NCBI RefSeq assembly: GCF_905475395.1
Contig: NC_058338.1
Coordinates: 71,559,435-71,623,434 of the forward strand
Origin: Chrysoperla carnea
Taxonomy: Eukaryota; Arthropoda; Insecta; Neuroptera; Chrysopidae
Direction: 5' to 3'
Length of the DNA: 64,000 bases
Positions 1-11,618 of this stretch are shown here, piece by piece. Position 1 is the stretch's first letter. The number at the start of each line of letters is the position of its first letter. The position numbers and the translations under genes are program-made. The notes below the pieces were generated by a model that saw nothing but the letters and a program-made list of their open reading frames with translations, ran no database searches and was not told the origin of the DNA.

Positions 1-1460
1 ATAAATATGGAGGGAACGCACGCAAATGTATATATTTTCATATCAGGAAATCGTTAATTCTTAAAATTCTGATCAAGATAATCAAATAACCCTATATACC
101 AACATACTAACAGGCGTATGAAGCTAAAAGAAAGCGTATTTAAAAAAGCTGAAATTTCAATTTTTGTTGTTGCTTTTTTACCTATACATTTTTTTGGGTA
201 TGACATATGTATTGCTGGCGAGAAAAAGAAGAAAAAATTTTCGGCATTCAAAAGTTGAATGAATTGTTTGGCGAAATATTGCCACTCGAACATAGATTTT
301 TTCGATTAATATCTTTCTTATACCAATATTGTTTTCATTCTCATTTTGTTGAAACAATTATTTTGTGACCAATAAAAAAGGCCAGGTATTTTAAGTTATT
401 ATTTGATAACCCATAGCCATTACATCGAATGTATATAGCAATGGAGCTATTATATTTCTTCAATAACATTCTCAAAATGTATATCGATATCATCCGATAT
501 TATCATCCATATCTATAGTTTATTAGTACCTGTAAAAATACAGGATGCTCCATCTTTTATGTCGGTATGTAAATATTGAATAACTTTGACATTTGGCAAC
601 CGATTGAGTTGATTAAACATGTTTTTATCCCGACAACGGCGACGGTTATGTGTTTGATCGGTTTGACGGTTATGTGTTTGAACATACATACATGTTCATT
701 TGACCTTCCTAACTACTTAAAATACACAATTTGGGAAATAAGATACCATTGCAAGCGTCTTGAATTTAATGTGATTCTACATTTAATTGAATTTTGCGCC
801 CTCTAGAAGGCACAAAGTCTTGAACTCAAAGGACATAAAGTCATGAACTGAAACCAAATTTTGATTTAATGATACCGTCTTATTTATCTTATAGCTATAC
901 TTTAACAAGAAATAATAGCTTAATTATACAATTCAACATTCTGTATTTTGAAGACAAAACATTTTTGAGCTTTAAATGATTGATTTATTATTATAAGGCT
1001 ATTATAGGCCTTGAATTGCTAATAACAGTATTGAAAAAATGATAATTTTGGTTGCTTTTGGGATTAATATGTCCTCTGCTACCTGTAATAGTTCGGCGGT
1101 ATATTTACAGGTTTCAACTTGACCTTTGTAAAAAATGATGGAACAATATGATAAAAATATGAAAAAATTCTAAATTATTTCGTGCTTACTTCTACGAATT
1201 TTCTTAAAAAACAACAGTTCTCGCATAAGAAATCAATAAAAATATGTTATTTTTGCAGAGATCCCAATACACATTTTTTTTTCGGTTAAAAGTAGCTTTT
1301 CTCCCCTATAAACTAAGAATCAACTACAAAAAAATATAGGGTTCCAATTGAAAAAATTAAGTTGACTACCTAACCTAGAACCCATCCACCTAAAGATAAA
1401 ATACTTTGAAACAATTTTTGCATGTGATTTATATAATCATTTTTTTGCAAATGTCAAGTT
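1..1460. other. AT-rich stretch, no gene seen
   Basis: No ORF here shows domain-like composition, splice context or a recognisable motif. The short open frames at 54-293 and 576-806 end at random-looking stops and are rich in low-complexity codons. A 17-base direct repeat GACGGTTATGTGTTTGA occurs at 641-657 and 665-681 (24-base period). Nothing else stands out. Confidence 0.5.
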
Positions 1461-2120
1461 TAACAAGTGAAAACAAACAATTGACTGAGTTAATTGTTGA
1501 AATACCATGTATAGGCAGTGTTGATAACTCTGTCACATTTCACATACATACATATCTGACATATTTAACTGATATTCTCATATAATGCGCAAGTGTTGAT
1601 GCGCAATCGTTTGTTTTTTTTTGACATCATGTAAATAACAAAAGATATTCACTTTGATATTCCTATATTAATACATACTATAAAATTTGTACCTAATTAA
1701 CGTCCTCGTGGGTAAACAGTGATGTTTACAAAAAAATGTTTCAAACAAAAGTTGTTTATTTTTTTGTAAGGAACATATTTTACATTTAAACTTTTATTCT
1801 ATCTCTAACGGTTTACAAGATGGGTACTACGGACCCATGACCCAATTGACCCATGTTGCTCATTTACGAACTTGACCTCACTTTTTACGTCCTAAGCACG
1901 CTGTAAAAATTTCAGCTTGATATCTCTTTTCGTTTTTGAGTAATCGTGACCACAGACGGACGGCCGGACGGACGGACGGACAACCGGAAATGGATTAATT
2001 AGGTGATTTTATGAACACCTATACCAATTTTTTTTTTGTAGCATCAATATTTTTAGGCGTTACAAACTTGGGACTAAACTTATAATACTATGTATATTTC
2101 ATATATACATGGTATAAAAA
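1461..2120 (+). mobile_element. Family A Helentron-like non-autonomous element, copy 1
   Basis: This is one of the longest copies of the commonest repeat in the window. It opens with ACAAGTGAAAACAAACAATT, followed by a small palindrome CAATTGACTGAGTTAATTG and the motif ATACCATGTATA. It ends with the inverse motif TATACATGGTAT followed by AAAAA. An internal GACGGACGGACGGA microsatellite (about 1955-1980) gives (GTCY)n on the other strand. Subterminal inverted motifs plus a (GTCY)n core match the layout known for DINE/mini-me elements (Helentron-associated). That class assignment is inference; the repeat itself is directly visible through its other copies. It encodes nothing. Confidence 0.75.
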
Positions 2121-2745
2121 GACACCTATATATATTTATAAATCGAACAGCAATGTATAGTCTGTATACGATGTAAAGACGTATATACCTTAACTTACAT
2201 GCATTGAAAAATATTATTATTAAAAGTATATCATTATTCATTCGTATGAATTTAAATTGCTTTACACTGACGTTGTATCTAATATGTTCAAAGTTTTGCC
2301 TTTTTTTAGGTATTTTAATTTTGTTCAACTGGTAGAGCGAACACAATTTACAAAAAATTTAAAACGCTATGGTATTTACAGCTGTTTTTGGTATTTTGCA
2401 TCTGATGTGAGGACAGTGTAGATTAGGATACTAATAAGTACAAAAGGTAAAAATATATAGGTAAGGTTTGTTATTTTATTCTTATTTTCACTTAAGTAAA
2501 TGTATTTTTTTTGAGTGTGTGAAGAAATGAACAAAAGATGTACTTTAATTTTCATAATTATAATTGTCAGGGTGGTAACTAGGAGATGGCAGTGCAGACA
2601 CGCGCCATAGACGCAACGGAATTTGAGGTGCAAAACAAAAATCATGTTTGGTTTGTAAAATCATGCCTTACCTGATTATAAATGTCATAATTTTTAAGAA
2701 AAAATATTAGAGCTAATTCTTCGAATATTTCTCTTAATAGAAGCA
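2121..2745. other. Unassigned AT-rich spacer
   Basis: Two open frames of 88-89 codons lie on the minus strand (2080-2346 and 2376-2645). The first overlaps the end of the family A repeat and neither has a recognisable motif. I see no supported feature. Confidence 0.45.
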
Positions 2746-3180
2746 TTATACCTGGATGACCGAGCTTTGCTCGTTATTTATTTTAAATAAAACCTCGCTA
2801 GATTAATTTTTCGCAACCGACTAAATTTTATGAAAATCATTGGACCCGTTTCCAAAATTAAAAATTCCGAGAGAACACGACATTTTCTTAAAATGAAACC
2901 TTGCTAGATCGATTTTTCGCCAATAAAACCCCTGCATATTAAACGTGTGTTACTTAACAACGCCATCTACCGAAACTGTTTAGTGTTTCAGTGTCGGTAA
3001 GGTAGTCAGCTCCTCACAATTTAAAAACATATTAGTATTACTACTCGCCAATAAATGGCAGTAAGAGCCACGTTTTCTAGTTTGTATCAGTTTTTCCTGA
3101 AAACACGGATAAAACAACATTTTATAAAATTGAAACCTAGCTAGATCGATTTTTCTCTTCAAAAAACCAAAATGTATATA
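2746..3180 (+). repeat. Degenerate repeat with three GCTAGATYRATTTTTC units
   Basis: Three related units lie at 2791-2814, 2896-2921 and 3133-3157, sharing the form AACCTNGCTAGATCGATTTTTC. They are embedded in a stretch opening with TGACCGAGCTTTGCTCG, itself a small inverted repeat (CGAGC..GCTCG). Irregular spacing (about 105 and 237 bases) suggests an old non-autonomous element with internal unit duplication. I cannot assign its class. Confidence 0.5.
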
Positions 3181-5053
3181 TATTTTTATATAAAGTAGTT
3201 TGCCTTATAGCATTCCTAGTGCAGTCAGTTTATTGGAGATACATTGCGTATGTATATAAACAAATCGATTGCATTGATTTTTATCGCCCTTAAATTAATA
3301 TTTTTCGGAGTAATGCTGCTTTAAATTTAAAATTGAGAAGGATTCAGAAAATAATCCCTAATTCTTTTCCCAAATTTGGCACCGTCAATTTTAAAATGTG
3401 GCACCGTTAGTTGTTAACCTGATAAAAAAGTGGGACTCATGAAACGTAAATTTCAGATTCAAAATTAATAAACTTATTCTTTCTTAAAATAATTCAGGGA
3501 TTCAAATCTTAAAGGCTTTCTTCAAATGAAAAGAGAATGTTTTGTCAACATTTCATAGAACTGATCACCAATAGCAGGAAAAAAAATTGAGATAACATGG
3601 GGAATACGAAATTTACGACTCATGTGAACTTTTGCAACGTTTGAATCATAACATATTTTTTCTCTCCAAACTTAAAAAAATCTTTTAGATGTAAAGTATT
3701 TACCATCGTAAAATATATTCTCAAATTAAAAGGATCAAAAGGTGCACTCCTTGTTAAGCGATTAATATTAAAAAATCCAGTGGTTCTCATTGACGCCAGG
3801 GTATCGAAACTATTGAAGAAACCTTGGAAAAGTTCATTGAATTGTCCGATTAACTTGAAAATTTGAACATAAAATTTTATGCCATACCAATTTATCCCAG
3901 TATTACGTACAGGATCATCAAGAATAATAATATTATCTTTATTATTTTAGTTATATTATTTTGAAATATTAATAGTATTATCACCGATGAGATGGTCAAC
4001 TAGCTATAGTTACCGCTCTTTATGCGGAAGATAATCAGGTTGAAACACAATCCTTAACATAACGAGACTAAAGTTAATAATAAGAAAATAATGGTAGTTT
4101 AGAAAGAGAAACTGATTTGAAAGTTCTTGAGTAGGTATCCCACGCTTTGAATTTTTAATTAACACTTAAAGCTATTATCCACTGTTTAGTGCAATAAAGC
4201 GTGATTTCTATTTTTTTTAGACTATAATTTATTTTTTACGTATTTTAAGGGTGTTACATTTTTAATGAGTAAAATAAATAAACTAGTAACTTTTGAAACA
4301 AAAATTGTTCTCATGATATCGTCGCGACATGTTAATTAAATTAATATCAAAATATAATGGAGACGGCTCTATCTTTATGATAATTTTAGTTCCAGTGACA
4401 AATTGTGTTTTTCTTGTTATTAAATAATTTTTCATTATAACTAAGTTCATATCATCATATTTATTACAGGGTGTACCAAAATGGACTATAATTTTAGTTT
4501 TCTCAAAATGTATTTTTTCCTTCGATATTATTTACGCATTACACAACAGCAAATCGGATTAGGGTGCTTTTGGTAGTGAAAAATAAATTATGAAATGGAT
4601 AAAAATTAAAATTTATGTAAAAATATACTTAAATATTCTGATTTTCAGTCATAAAAGTACATAATTGTTTATTGTATTTAAATTCAAAATCGTAATTTTT
4701 AAACTGTATGTCATGTGCCCTAAAACAGGAGCGAACCTTGATGTGATGTCATATAGGCAAAAATTTTCAGATCAGTGTCAACAGCTGGGTGCATATCTGT
4801 CAAATTTAACTGCGTTCTTCGTTAGTGCATTTCATTTGTACCAATTTGTTTATTAAAATGCAAATAATAACCAGTAAGGACATGATAAAAAGAAGGTAAA
4901 AGAAATGATGAAGGAAAAAGTATCGATACAATGACAAGTGTGGTACAAGATTTTTTGACAGAATCAAAAAAAACATAAATTACTTATGACAATACTTAAA
5001 ACATGAAAATGATTTTGTAGCAAAAAAGGTAATATGCGTTCATTACATTACTA
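3181..5053. other. Unassigned AT-rich spacer
   Basis: No supported gene. A 63-codon frame at 4665-4856 has no motif and no splice or poly(A) context that would lift it above chance. Stop codons are dense in all frames. Confidence 0.45.
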
Positions 5054-5330
5054 ATGTGTAGTAAAAAAAGCAATGATTGTGATGAATTTTTGAAACAAAT
5101 AGCACATTTTTTTAATGACATAAGTATTAGAAATGCAGAAAAAGAAACCAAAAATCAACATAGAAGTGGATTATGGTACGAGTTACGCTACAGGGAGAAT
5201 TACTGCTTTGAAATGTTTTGAAGTAATGATTTTACCTATATTATGTCACCAAAATGGATGACAGCGTTTTTGACAGAATAAAAACGGTTTAAAATTTCAA
5301 TTTTATGGCAAGAGCGTGTAAATTTTGGCA
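5054..5330 (+). pseudogene. Relic of a YqaJ-type (lambda exonuclease-like) nuclease domain protein
   Basis: From 5054 the plus strand reads through about 45 codons and ends in the motif SGLWYELRY at 5165-5191. The reading then continues one frame over as GRITALKCFEV (5193-5225). Joined in order, these resemble the W-(Y/F)-E-x-R-x-x-R-(I/V)-T-A-S-K signature at the N-terminal edge of YqaJ recombinase domains common in insect genomes. A later piece reading MARACKFWQ (about 5305-5330) sits where that family has K-A-M-x-R-G-x-x-L-E. A frameshift near 5190 and several stops downstream show it is dead. The family match is from memory of motif order, not a database search. Such genes are often multicopy in insects, so a transposon association is possible. 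Confidence 0.45.
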
Positions 5331-5997
5331 GAATATAATTTTTTGTGGCTTTTTAATAGGAAAATCAACATTTTGAAGAACTTTTCCAAACAAAGTAAAT
5401 AACCCAATTGTAGACACCATGGCAATGTGTGCAAAAACACTAAAAAAAATCTAAACATTGCAATTTGTCCAAAAGTTGGATTCCGTCAATATTGCTTTGC
5501 TGTATGGCAAGCCAAAAATTTTCTAGACATAGAAGCTTAACAGAAGTATAATAATTGTAACGGTATCCATATGCAGCATCCATATTTAAATATAATTGTG
5601 TTGTGTAGTGTAATGTTATAGTTGTACAATTTACATTTCATTTGCACATATGAATATTACAATATCATAACATAACGTATGTATGAAGCACCATTTGTGT
5701 AATTATATAAAATATTTTTGTAAAATTAATTTCAAAAATATTAGCAGGTAACCTACATGCCTGAAAACGATGGTATTTCTGCGTCAGACCTAGTTCTAGT
5801 AGTTCTAGTAGTTCTCCCTGATTTACTAAAATTTACGCATCATTGTTTTTTCCCAAACAAAGAGAAAATTTTCAAAAGTTCGAACGTGGTAAAATGAATG
5901 TTCTTATTAGTAAGTAAAACATGGTCAAATTTTTCTCGAAATTTTTATGTTTGACAGTGTTTTATGAATCTGACGAATGAAGTCTTTTTATAAAATA
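5331..5997. other. Unassigned AT-rich spacer
   Basis: Part of this may be the decayed continuation of the YqaJ-like relic, but stops interrupt every frame. A short perfect duplication (CTAGTAGTT) occurs around 5795-5814. Nothing else is supported. Confidence 0.4.
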
Positions 5998-6595
5998 AAC
6001 AAGTGAAAACAAACAATTGGCTGGGTTAGTTATTGAAATACCATGTATAGACAGTTTTGATTACTTTGCCACATTACACATACATAAATGCCACACATAT
6101 ACAACTGATATTACCATATAATACATATTATACAATTTACGCATAATTTGCGCTCTCACGGCTAAACAGTGATGTTTACGAAAAAAATTTTCAAACAAAA
6201 GTAGTTTATTTTTATATTTTTTATAAGAAACATTTTTTACATCTAAACTTTTGTATCTCATCGGTTTAAAAGATGACCTAAGACCTAATTGACCTATGTT
6301 GCTCATTTACGAACTTGACCTTACTTTTTACGCCCTAAGCACGCTTTAAAAATTCCAGCTTGATAAATCTTTTCGTTTTTGAGTAATCGTGATGACAGAC
6401 GGACAGACAGACGACAGGTAGATAGACAGACAGACAGGCGGACAGACAGACAGACAGACAGTCGGACAGCCGGAAATAGGCTAAGTAGCTGATTTTATGA
6501 ACACCTATACCAAAATTTTGTTCATAGCATCAGCGGTACAAACTTGGGACTGAACTAAGTATACCTTGCATATTATATATATGCATGGTGTAAAG
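5998..6595 (+). mobile_element. Family A Helentron-like element, copy 2
   Basis: This copy runs from AACAAGTGAAAACAAACAAT to CATGGTGTAAAG. It has the shared core (genomic phrase CATTTACGAACTTGACC) and a long mixed GACAGACAGGCGGACAGACA array at about 6404-6460. That array is longer and GACA-richer than the GACG-rich one in copy 1, so the microsatellite varies between copies. The 3' motif has one mismatch to the family consensus. Confidence 0.72.
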
Positions 6596-7700
6596 TATTA
6601 AAGGTATTGCAGCAATACATATGTAGTATCAAATAAATGAAACTTATTGGGTCTCCAGAGACGGTTTTGCACTCAAATTGGAGCAATTTATTTTCCATAT
6701 CAAAAGTTTTGCAACTCATTTTTCAAATAACTGACGACGATTGTAATGGTCGCGAATAAGAACGTATTCCTCTACGAAAATTGATCAAAGCCGGCGTCTT
6801 CACCTCGAAAACTTAAAATTGAAGAAAACCCATTGAGGACGATGTTATTTAAAGGAAGAATGCATAAAAAATTTAGTCTTAGTTTGGAAAGAACGGATGG
6901 ATTGTCCTCCGGGAAATTCGTTCAACAGCATATGCAAATTTTTGTTAAAGTTGTTAGATTCAGTCTTTACAATAGTTTATGAAATTTTGTTTAAAGAAGT
7001 CCACCGTGGCCTTAGATTCATTATCTGCTGAGTGTGAGGAAAATTTGATTTGTCTTTTTTAATGATATAAGTTATGAAACTTTATCGATTAAAAGATATT
7101 TCTTAACGAAATTTCAAAATAAAATATCAATTCAATTTCCCTGTATCCAATATGTATGGCCCAATGGCAGTTGTAATTTCTTTCTCCACTCCGAGGAATG
7201 GTAGATTTTGTTTATTTTATAGCTACCAAGTGAAGATAAATAACAGTTTGTCTAGAAAACGAATGTTCGAAAAGTGCATATCGATACAAATGCGCCCCCA
7301 TACATATTTATTAAATTGTATTAACGTATGTACAAAATGTATATCGCTAGTTAAAACTACAGTCAGCTACCAAGCCTAGCGTATAGCTATACAAAACAAA
7401 AGTACAATGCACATTTAATTTGTACGAATACGAATATTAAACGTATTTATTATATAGGTTACAAATAAATATGACAATAAAATGAATTTCATAATCCACT
7501 TGGATATAATAGAGAGTGGTATGCTATACTATCATCTATTTAAACTAAATGTTTATGAATAGGTAACTAATATCAAATTATAATAATATTCAAAAATATT
7601 ATTGTGAAATAAAATTAAAATGTACATTTATTAAATAACCTATAAATCCTATAAAAAGTATTTCAAGCTATACACTAGTCAAGTATTTCTGACGGATAGT
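6596..7700. other. Unassigned spacer
   Basis: No recognised gene or repeat. A 75-codon open frame at 7152-7379 has no motif and no supporting context. Confidence 0.4.
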
Positions 7701-7707
7701 GCAGGGT

Positions 7708-8622
7708 CTGGATGGGGTTGAGTGTGCAAAATATGAGTACCGCATTTTATCAATTGATTCTTGATCAGAAAAGCTTATATATTAATATTCTGGATCTTGC
7801 CAGAAACCCCATTGGCCCAATTTTCGCATATCTCTCCCCTTCACAGAAACAGTTAAATGGCATTTTTTTGAATCAAGTAAAAGTTACTCTATGTTCTATG
7901 GGTCATTAAACGTCAAAAAGGCACTTTGTGATTTTTTCGTAAACTTCTTAGTTTTCGAGATATTAACAGTTTAATGTTTGGAAAAATTCCAAAAAAGTTA
8001 TTTTAAAAGCTGAAAAACGGCGCCCACAATTACATTTTTGAGCTTATCAAAATTCTAAAATAATGTTTGAACATCCTTTACGAAGTTCTAAAGAGTAAGG
8101 CAGGTTACTTCATTCTAGAGGCTCAATTTTCAATTCTTAAAAAGATCTTTAATTCTCAATATTCACAATATGTAAGACAGAGGTACTAAATATTTCAGTC
8201 TTACACACTGTTATTAATAAGAATTATAACATCTTTAAAGAATTAAAGGTTGAGGCTTTAGAATTACAGAATCTGTAATTACTCTTCAGAACTTCATAAA
8301 GGATGTTCAAACATTATTTTAGAATTTTGCTAAGCTCAAAAATGTAATTGTGAGCCCCGTTTTTCAGCTTTTTAAATGGCTTTTTTGGAGTTTTTCCAAA
8401 CATTAAACTGTTAATATCTCGAAAACGAAGAAGTTTACAAAAAAATCACAGTGCCTTTTTGACGTTAAATGACTCATAGAACTGGTTCTGTGGAGGGGGG
8501 TGTGCAAAATTGGACCATTAGGGTTTCTGGCAAGATCCAGAATATTAATTTATAAGCTTTTCTGATCAAGAATAAATTAACAAAATGCGGTTCTCATATT
8601 TTGCACACTCAACCCCATCCAG
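7708..8622. mobile_element. Long foldback element (almost complete 0.9-kb palindrome)
   Basis: The left end begins CTGGATGGGGTTGAGTGTGC and the right end is its inverse complement. The two halves stay complementary nearly to the centre (about 8165), through phrases such as TCTTGATCAGAAAAGCTTAT, TAATGTTTGGAAAAATTCCA and GAACATCCTTTACGAAGTTC. Arms are about 450 bases with scattered mismatches and small indels, the largest difference being near 7830-7900 against 8430-8500. Any ORFs inside are artefacts of the palindrome. Foldback DNA elements and MITEs have this form. I did not find a convincing target duplication. Confidence 0.75.
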
Positions 8623-8624
8623 CA

Positions 8625-9860
8625 CTCGCTCTATGATGATCTGTGCGCCATCTCGTATTTAATTTTTTGTAAACAGTGGTTTAGCAGAAATAATAGGTGT
8701 AGTTTTTGGGTACTTGTTTTAGGAATTCTGAATATTCGTCAGATACTTCTCCTATAATATCCTAATACAAAAATGCCAACCAGGCTGTAGGATAACAGTA
8801 TCTTTTGAACCCTTATAGTTTAAAAAAATATAATATAAAATTTGTTGTTCCACAAAATATCGACCGCAAATTAGTAATTTTTTAAACCAAACTCACATCA
8901 AAAATAATCGTCCTTTTAAAATAACGAAAGGAATCAGCCTTTTAAGAGTACGTTTAAGACACAATAATACAAAATTTGTACTAAATAAATTTTATAATCC
9001 ATCTATAACCTATTAATTCAATGAAAATGATCAGCTGGATGACCTGATGAATGGTTCATTTTCTTACTACTGCAGAGTTGAGATCTTAAAATATTATCGG
9101 ATAATTAATTATCGTTTATTTTCACATTTTAGAGCCGCAAATAGAGTTTTGTACGACGTACTTCTGCGACTGCAAATTTCGCATGCATACGTTAATAATG
9201 CTGTTTTGCCAATTATATCGTAAAAAACAATTAAGTTCATCTAAAAATGTCTAGACTCAAATAATAACATTTATTTATATTTTCATAGCACATTTAAAAT
9301 ACAGAGGGATTACTTTTCGATTTTACTGATATATTTACTCTTTTAATTAAATAAAAGTGAAAATTTAATTTATCTTATATAAAGTGATAAAACACAAAAA
9401 AAAAAAGGAAAAATCAAAATAAATGTTTTACATTAAAAAAAACAACCATTTACAGTGTTTAAGATATGAATCTAAAGTGAGTGTGTTTTGAAAAATGATT
9501 TAACAATTTGTTTTATTTTCATTCATATCAAATGGATGGCATTCATTTAAAAACATTCAATGGAATGGAATGAAATGGAATTTTATATTATAGAATGAGA
9601 AACTAGATGCTGAAAATGATAGGATAAACATTGTCTTTATCATGATATTCGTAAAAGAAACAATATTACCAAGGAATCAGCTCATAGGCTATTAGAGATG
9701 ACGAAACCTATTAAAATACGAAACAGTAGTTCAAAGTATCAGGAATAGGAAATAATGGGAATTGAAAACTTGTTTTTCATAACTAAAACTTTTCTTTCGA
9801 AAATCGATTAAATTCCGCTATAATAATTACTAGTTAAATTTTTAATTCTTTCAACTTTTG
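8625..9860. other. Spacer with a short TGGAA-like tract
   Basis: No gene is supported. Around 9555-9583 the sequence has ATGGAATGGAATGAAATGGA, a small ATGGAA-type repeat. A poly(A) run lies near 9397-9408. Confidence 0.4.
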
Positions 9861-10163
9861 ATGTCAAATTAAACCGGCTCAGTGGTCGAGCGGTCTAAGG
9901 CGTTAGTCTTTGACCGTTTGGCTACTGACTGGGAGGTTGCGGGCTCAAATTATAATTAATGAGGGCGGTAGAATTGATCACTTTGTCGTCACTTGAATAA
10001 GAATGAAGTAACCGATTTCACCCACATCATAAAATGTAATTTATATATTCGAATGTAGTTAAATAAATAAAGATTAACAAATAATCGTGTGGATGGCCGC
10101 TGTTATAGGCATATGTCAGAGAAACGGAGGTTAAACCCCATTGTTATTATTATTATGTCAAAT
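9861..10163 (+). repeat. 9-bp target-site duplication flanking SINE
   Basis: The bases ATGTCAAAT occur at 9861-9869 and again at 10155-10163, exactly bordering the tRNA-like element. Direct flanking repeats of this size are expected from LINE-driven insertion. Confidence 0.75.
9870..10154 (+). mobile_element. tRNA-derived SINE
   Basis: The head resembles a class II (Ser/Leu-like) tRNA. An A-box-like TGGTCGAGCGG lies at 9883-9893 and a B-box-like GGGCTCAAATT at 9941-9951, separated by a D-arm and anticodon-like segment. Both boxes are the internal RNA polymerase III promoter. The B box is diverged from GGTTCRANNCC, so transcription competence is uncertain. After the head come about 190 bases of unrelated body and a 3' tail of TTATTATTATT. 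The 9-bp direct repeat at both borders makes this a retrotransposed SINE rather than a tRNA gene. Confidence 0.72.
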
Positions 10164-11304
10164 AGTCTTGAAGTTCAAAAAGAATCAGATCATCGTCAGA
10201 TGTATTTATTTAATGTAGTACTTTAGTAGTAGCAAACTGTAGTACTTTAAAATAGTTTCGAACACTTCAATATTGTTTGTTTTCTTCGGACAAGAGTATG
10301 AATGATACTTATGCTAATGTTTCTTAATATTCTGAAAATCTTGATAGCATCAATTGACTTTGCATGTCGTAATGTGATTTTCTAAGAAATAAAGTACCTA
10401 AAAGAGGCAGAGTAAAAAAAAACGCTTTTTACCAATTAATTTATAAAAAAGGAATACCACTGGGCAGATGAAGCCAAATATTAAACATTCAGCGGGCCAG
10501 GAATCAATGTAAGAGTAACAGAAAATAATGATTTCAAAATAAATCCAAAAAATCAGAATAAAGAGTATGAAGCGCCAAGACAACTGCTGAAGTGATAAAG
10601 TTCTGAAATTTCGTTAGAATTTCATCCTCATCAGAAGAAAAGAAATGTGATCGATTGATAAGGATCCAAAATTCAAACCTTTTTAATACATTTTCAACGT
10701 AAAATACATGCTTTTTAAAAGATCACAATGTTTTTTTGTACCTTATTAATATCTAAACAGAAAAATAAAATGGTAAAAGAATTTTGTAAACGACAAAATC
10801 TTGATACCGAAACAAATATTTGTTTTTTTTTTGTTTTTTGTTTTTTTTTTTTTTTAAGATTTTATTTACATTATGTAATATTTGAAAAATCAAAATTTAC
10901 ATAATGATCTTTACAATATAATATTTGATAATGCTACAATAAGACCAAATAATATGTATATGCAAAGTTTAGGGTAATAATTACTAGGGTAATTTTCAAA
11001 TTACGATATTTTTTATATTTTGATGAATTCTACAAGAATTAAGCCCGTAATTTTGGAGAAAATATGCAATGAAAAGGGTAGTTATATCGCTTTCCAAAAT
11101 CAAGATAAAACGATAATAGATAATTCGATACCATAGTTAACGACGGTAGAAATAAAAGGACCATTTTTCTTAAATAAAAATTTTGCCATGTAGCCACGAA
11201 AAATACGTAATTCTTCATAATTATTTCAAGCCAAATTCATTCAAGTACAATTTGTCATAATTTTCTCCGAGAAATCCCAATCTCTTACTTTATGAATTGA
11301 TTCT
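10164..11304. other. Spacer with T-rich tract
   Basis: No gene is supported. A broken poly(T) tract spans about 10818-10856. The 61-codon minus-strand frame at 10398-10583 is hydrophobic and AT-driven, without supporting context. Confidence 0.4.
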
Positions 11305-11543
11305 TATACCCTGTACATATGAAATATAAATGAAGGTATACTAAATTTAGTGACAAGTTTGTAACGCTGAAAATATTGATTTACGAAACAAATTTCCAAA
11401 ACGAAAACAAAATAAAACATATAATTGTGTTGATTTTGTAAACTTTTCTAATTTATTAGAAATAATGCAAGCACTGACATTCGACATTTTCTATATAGGG
11501 TATTTCAACTATTAACTCAGTCAATTGTGTGCTTCACTTGTTT
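11305..11543 (-). mobile_element. Family A element, internally deleted copy 3
   Basis: On the minus strand this keeps the 5' end (seen here as AACTCAGTCAATTGTGTGCT near 11513-11532) and the 3' end (TATACCCTGTACATATG near 11305). Nearly all the core, including the GACG/GACA array, is missing. The family is recognisable from both ends only. Confidence 0.65.
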
Positions 11544-11618
11544 AATTTGTCAAAACAAATATTATTATTTTTTAAATGAAAATAATTTAACGATTCCATT
11601 ATTCCACGATGGTTTATT

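Noticed and set aside
9874..9960. Functional tRNA-Ser or tRNA-Leu gene
   Set aside because: The A and B boxes are only partly conserved, the acceptor stem does not close, and the segment continues into a body and tail bordered by a 9-bp target duplication. It is a SINE head.
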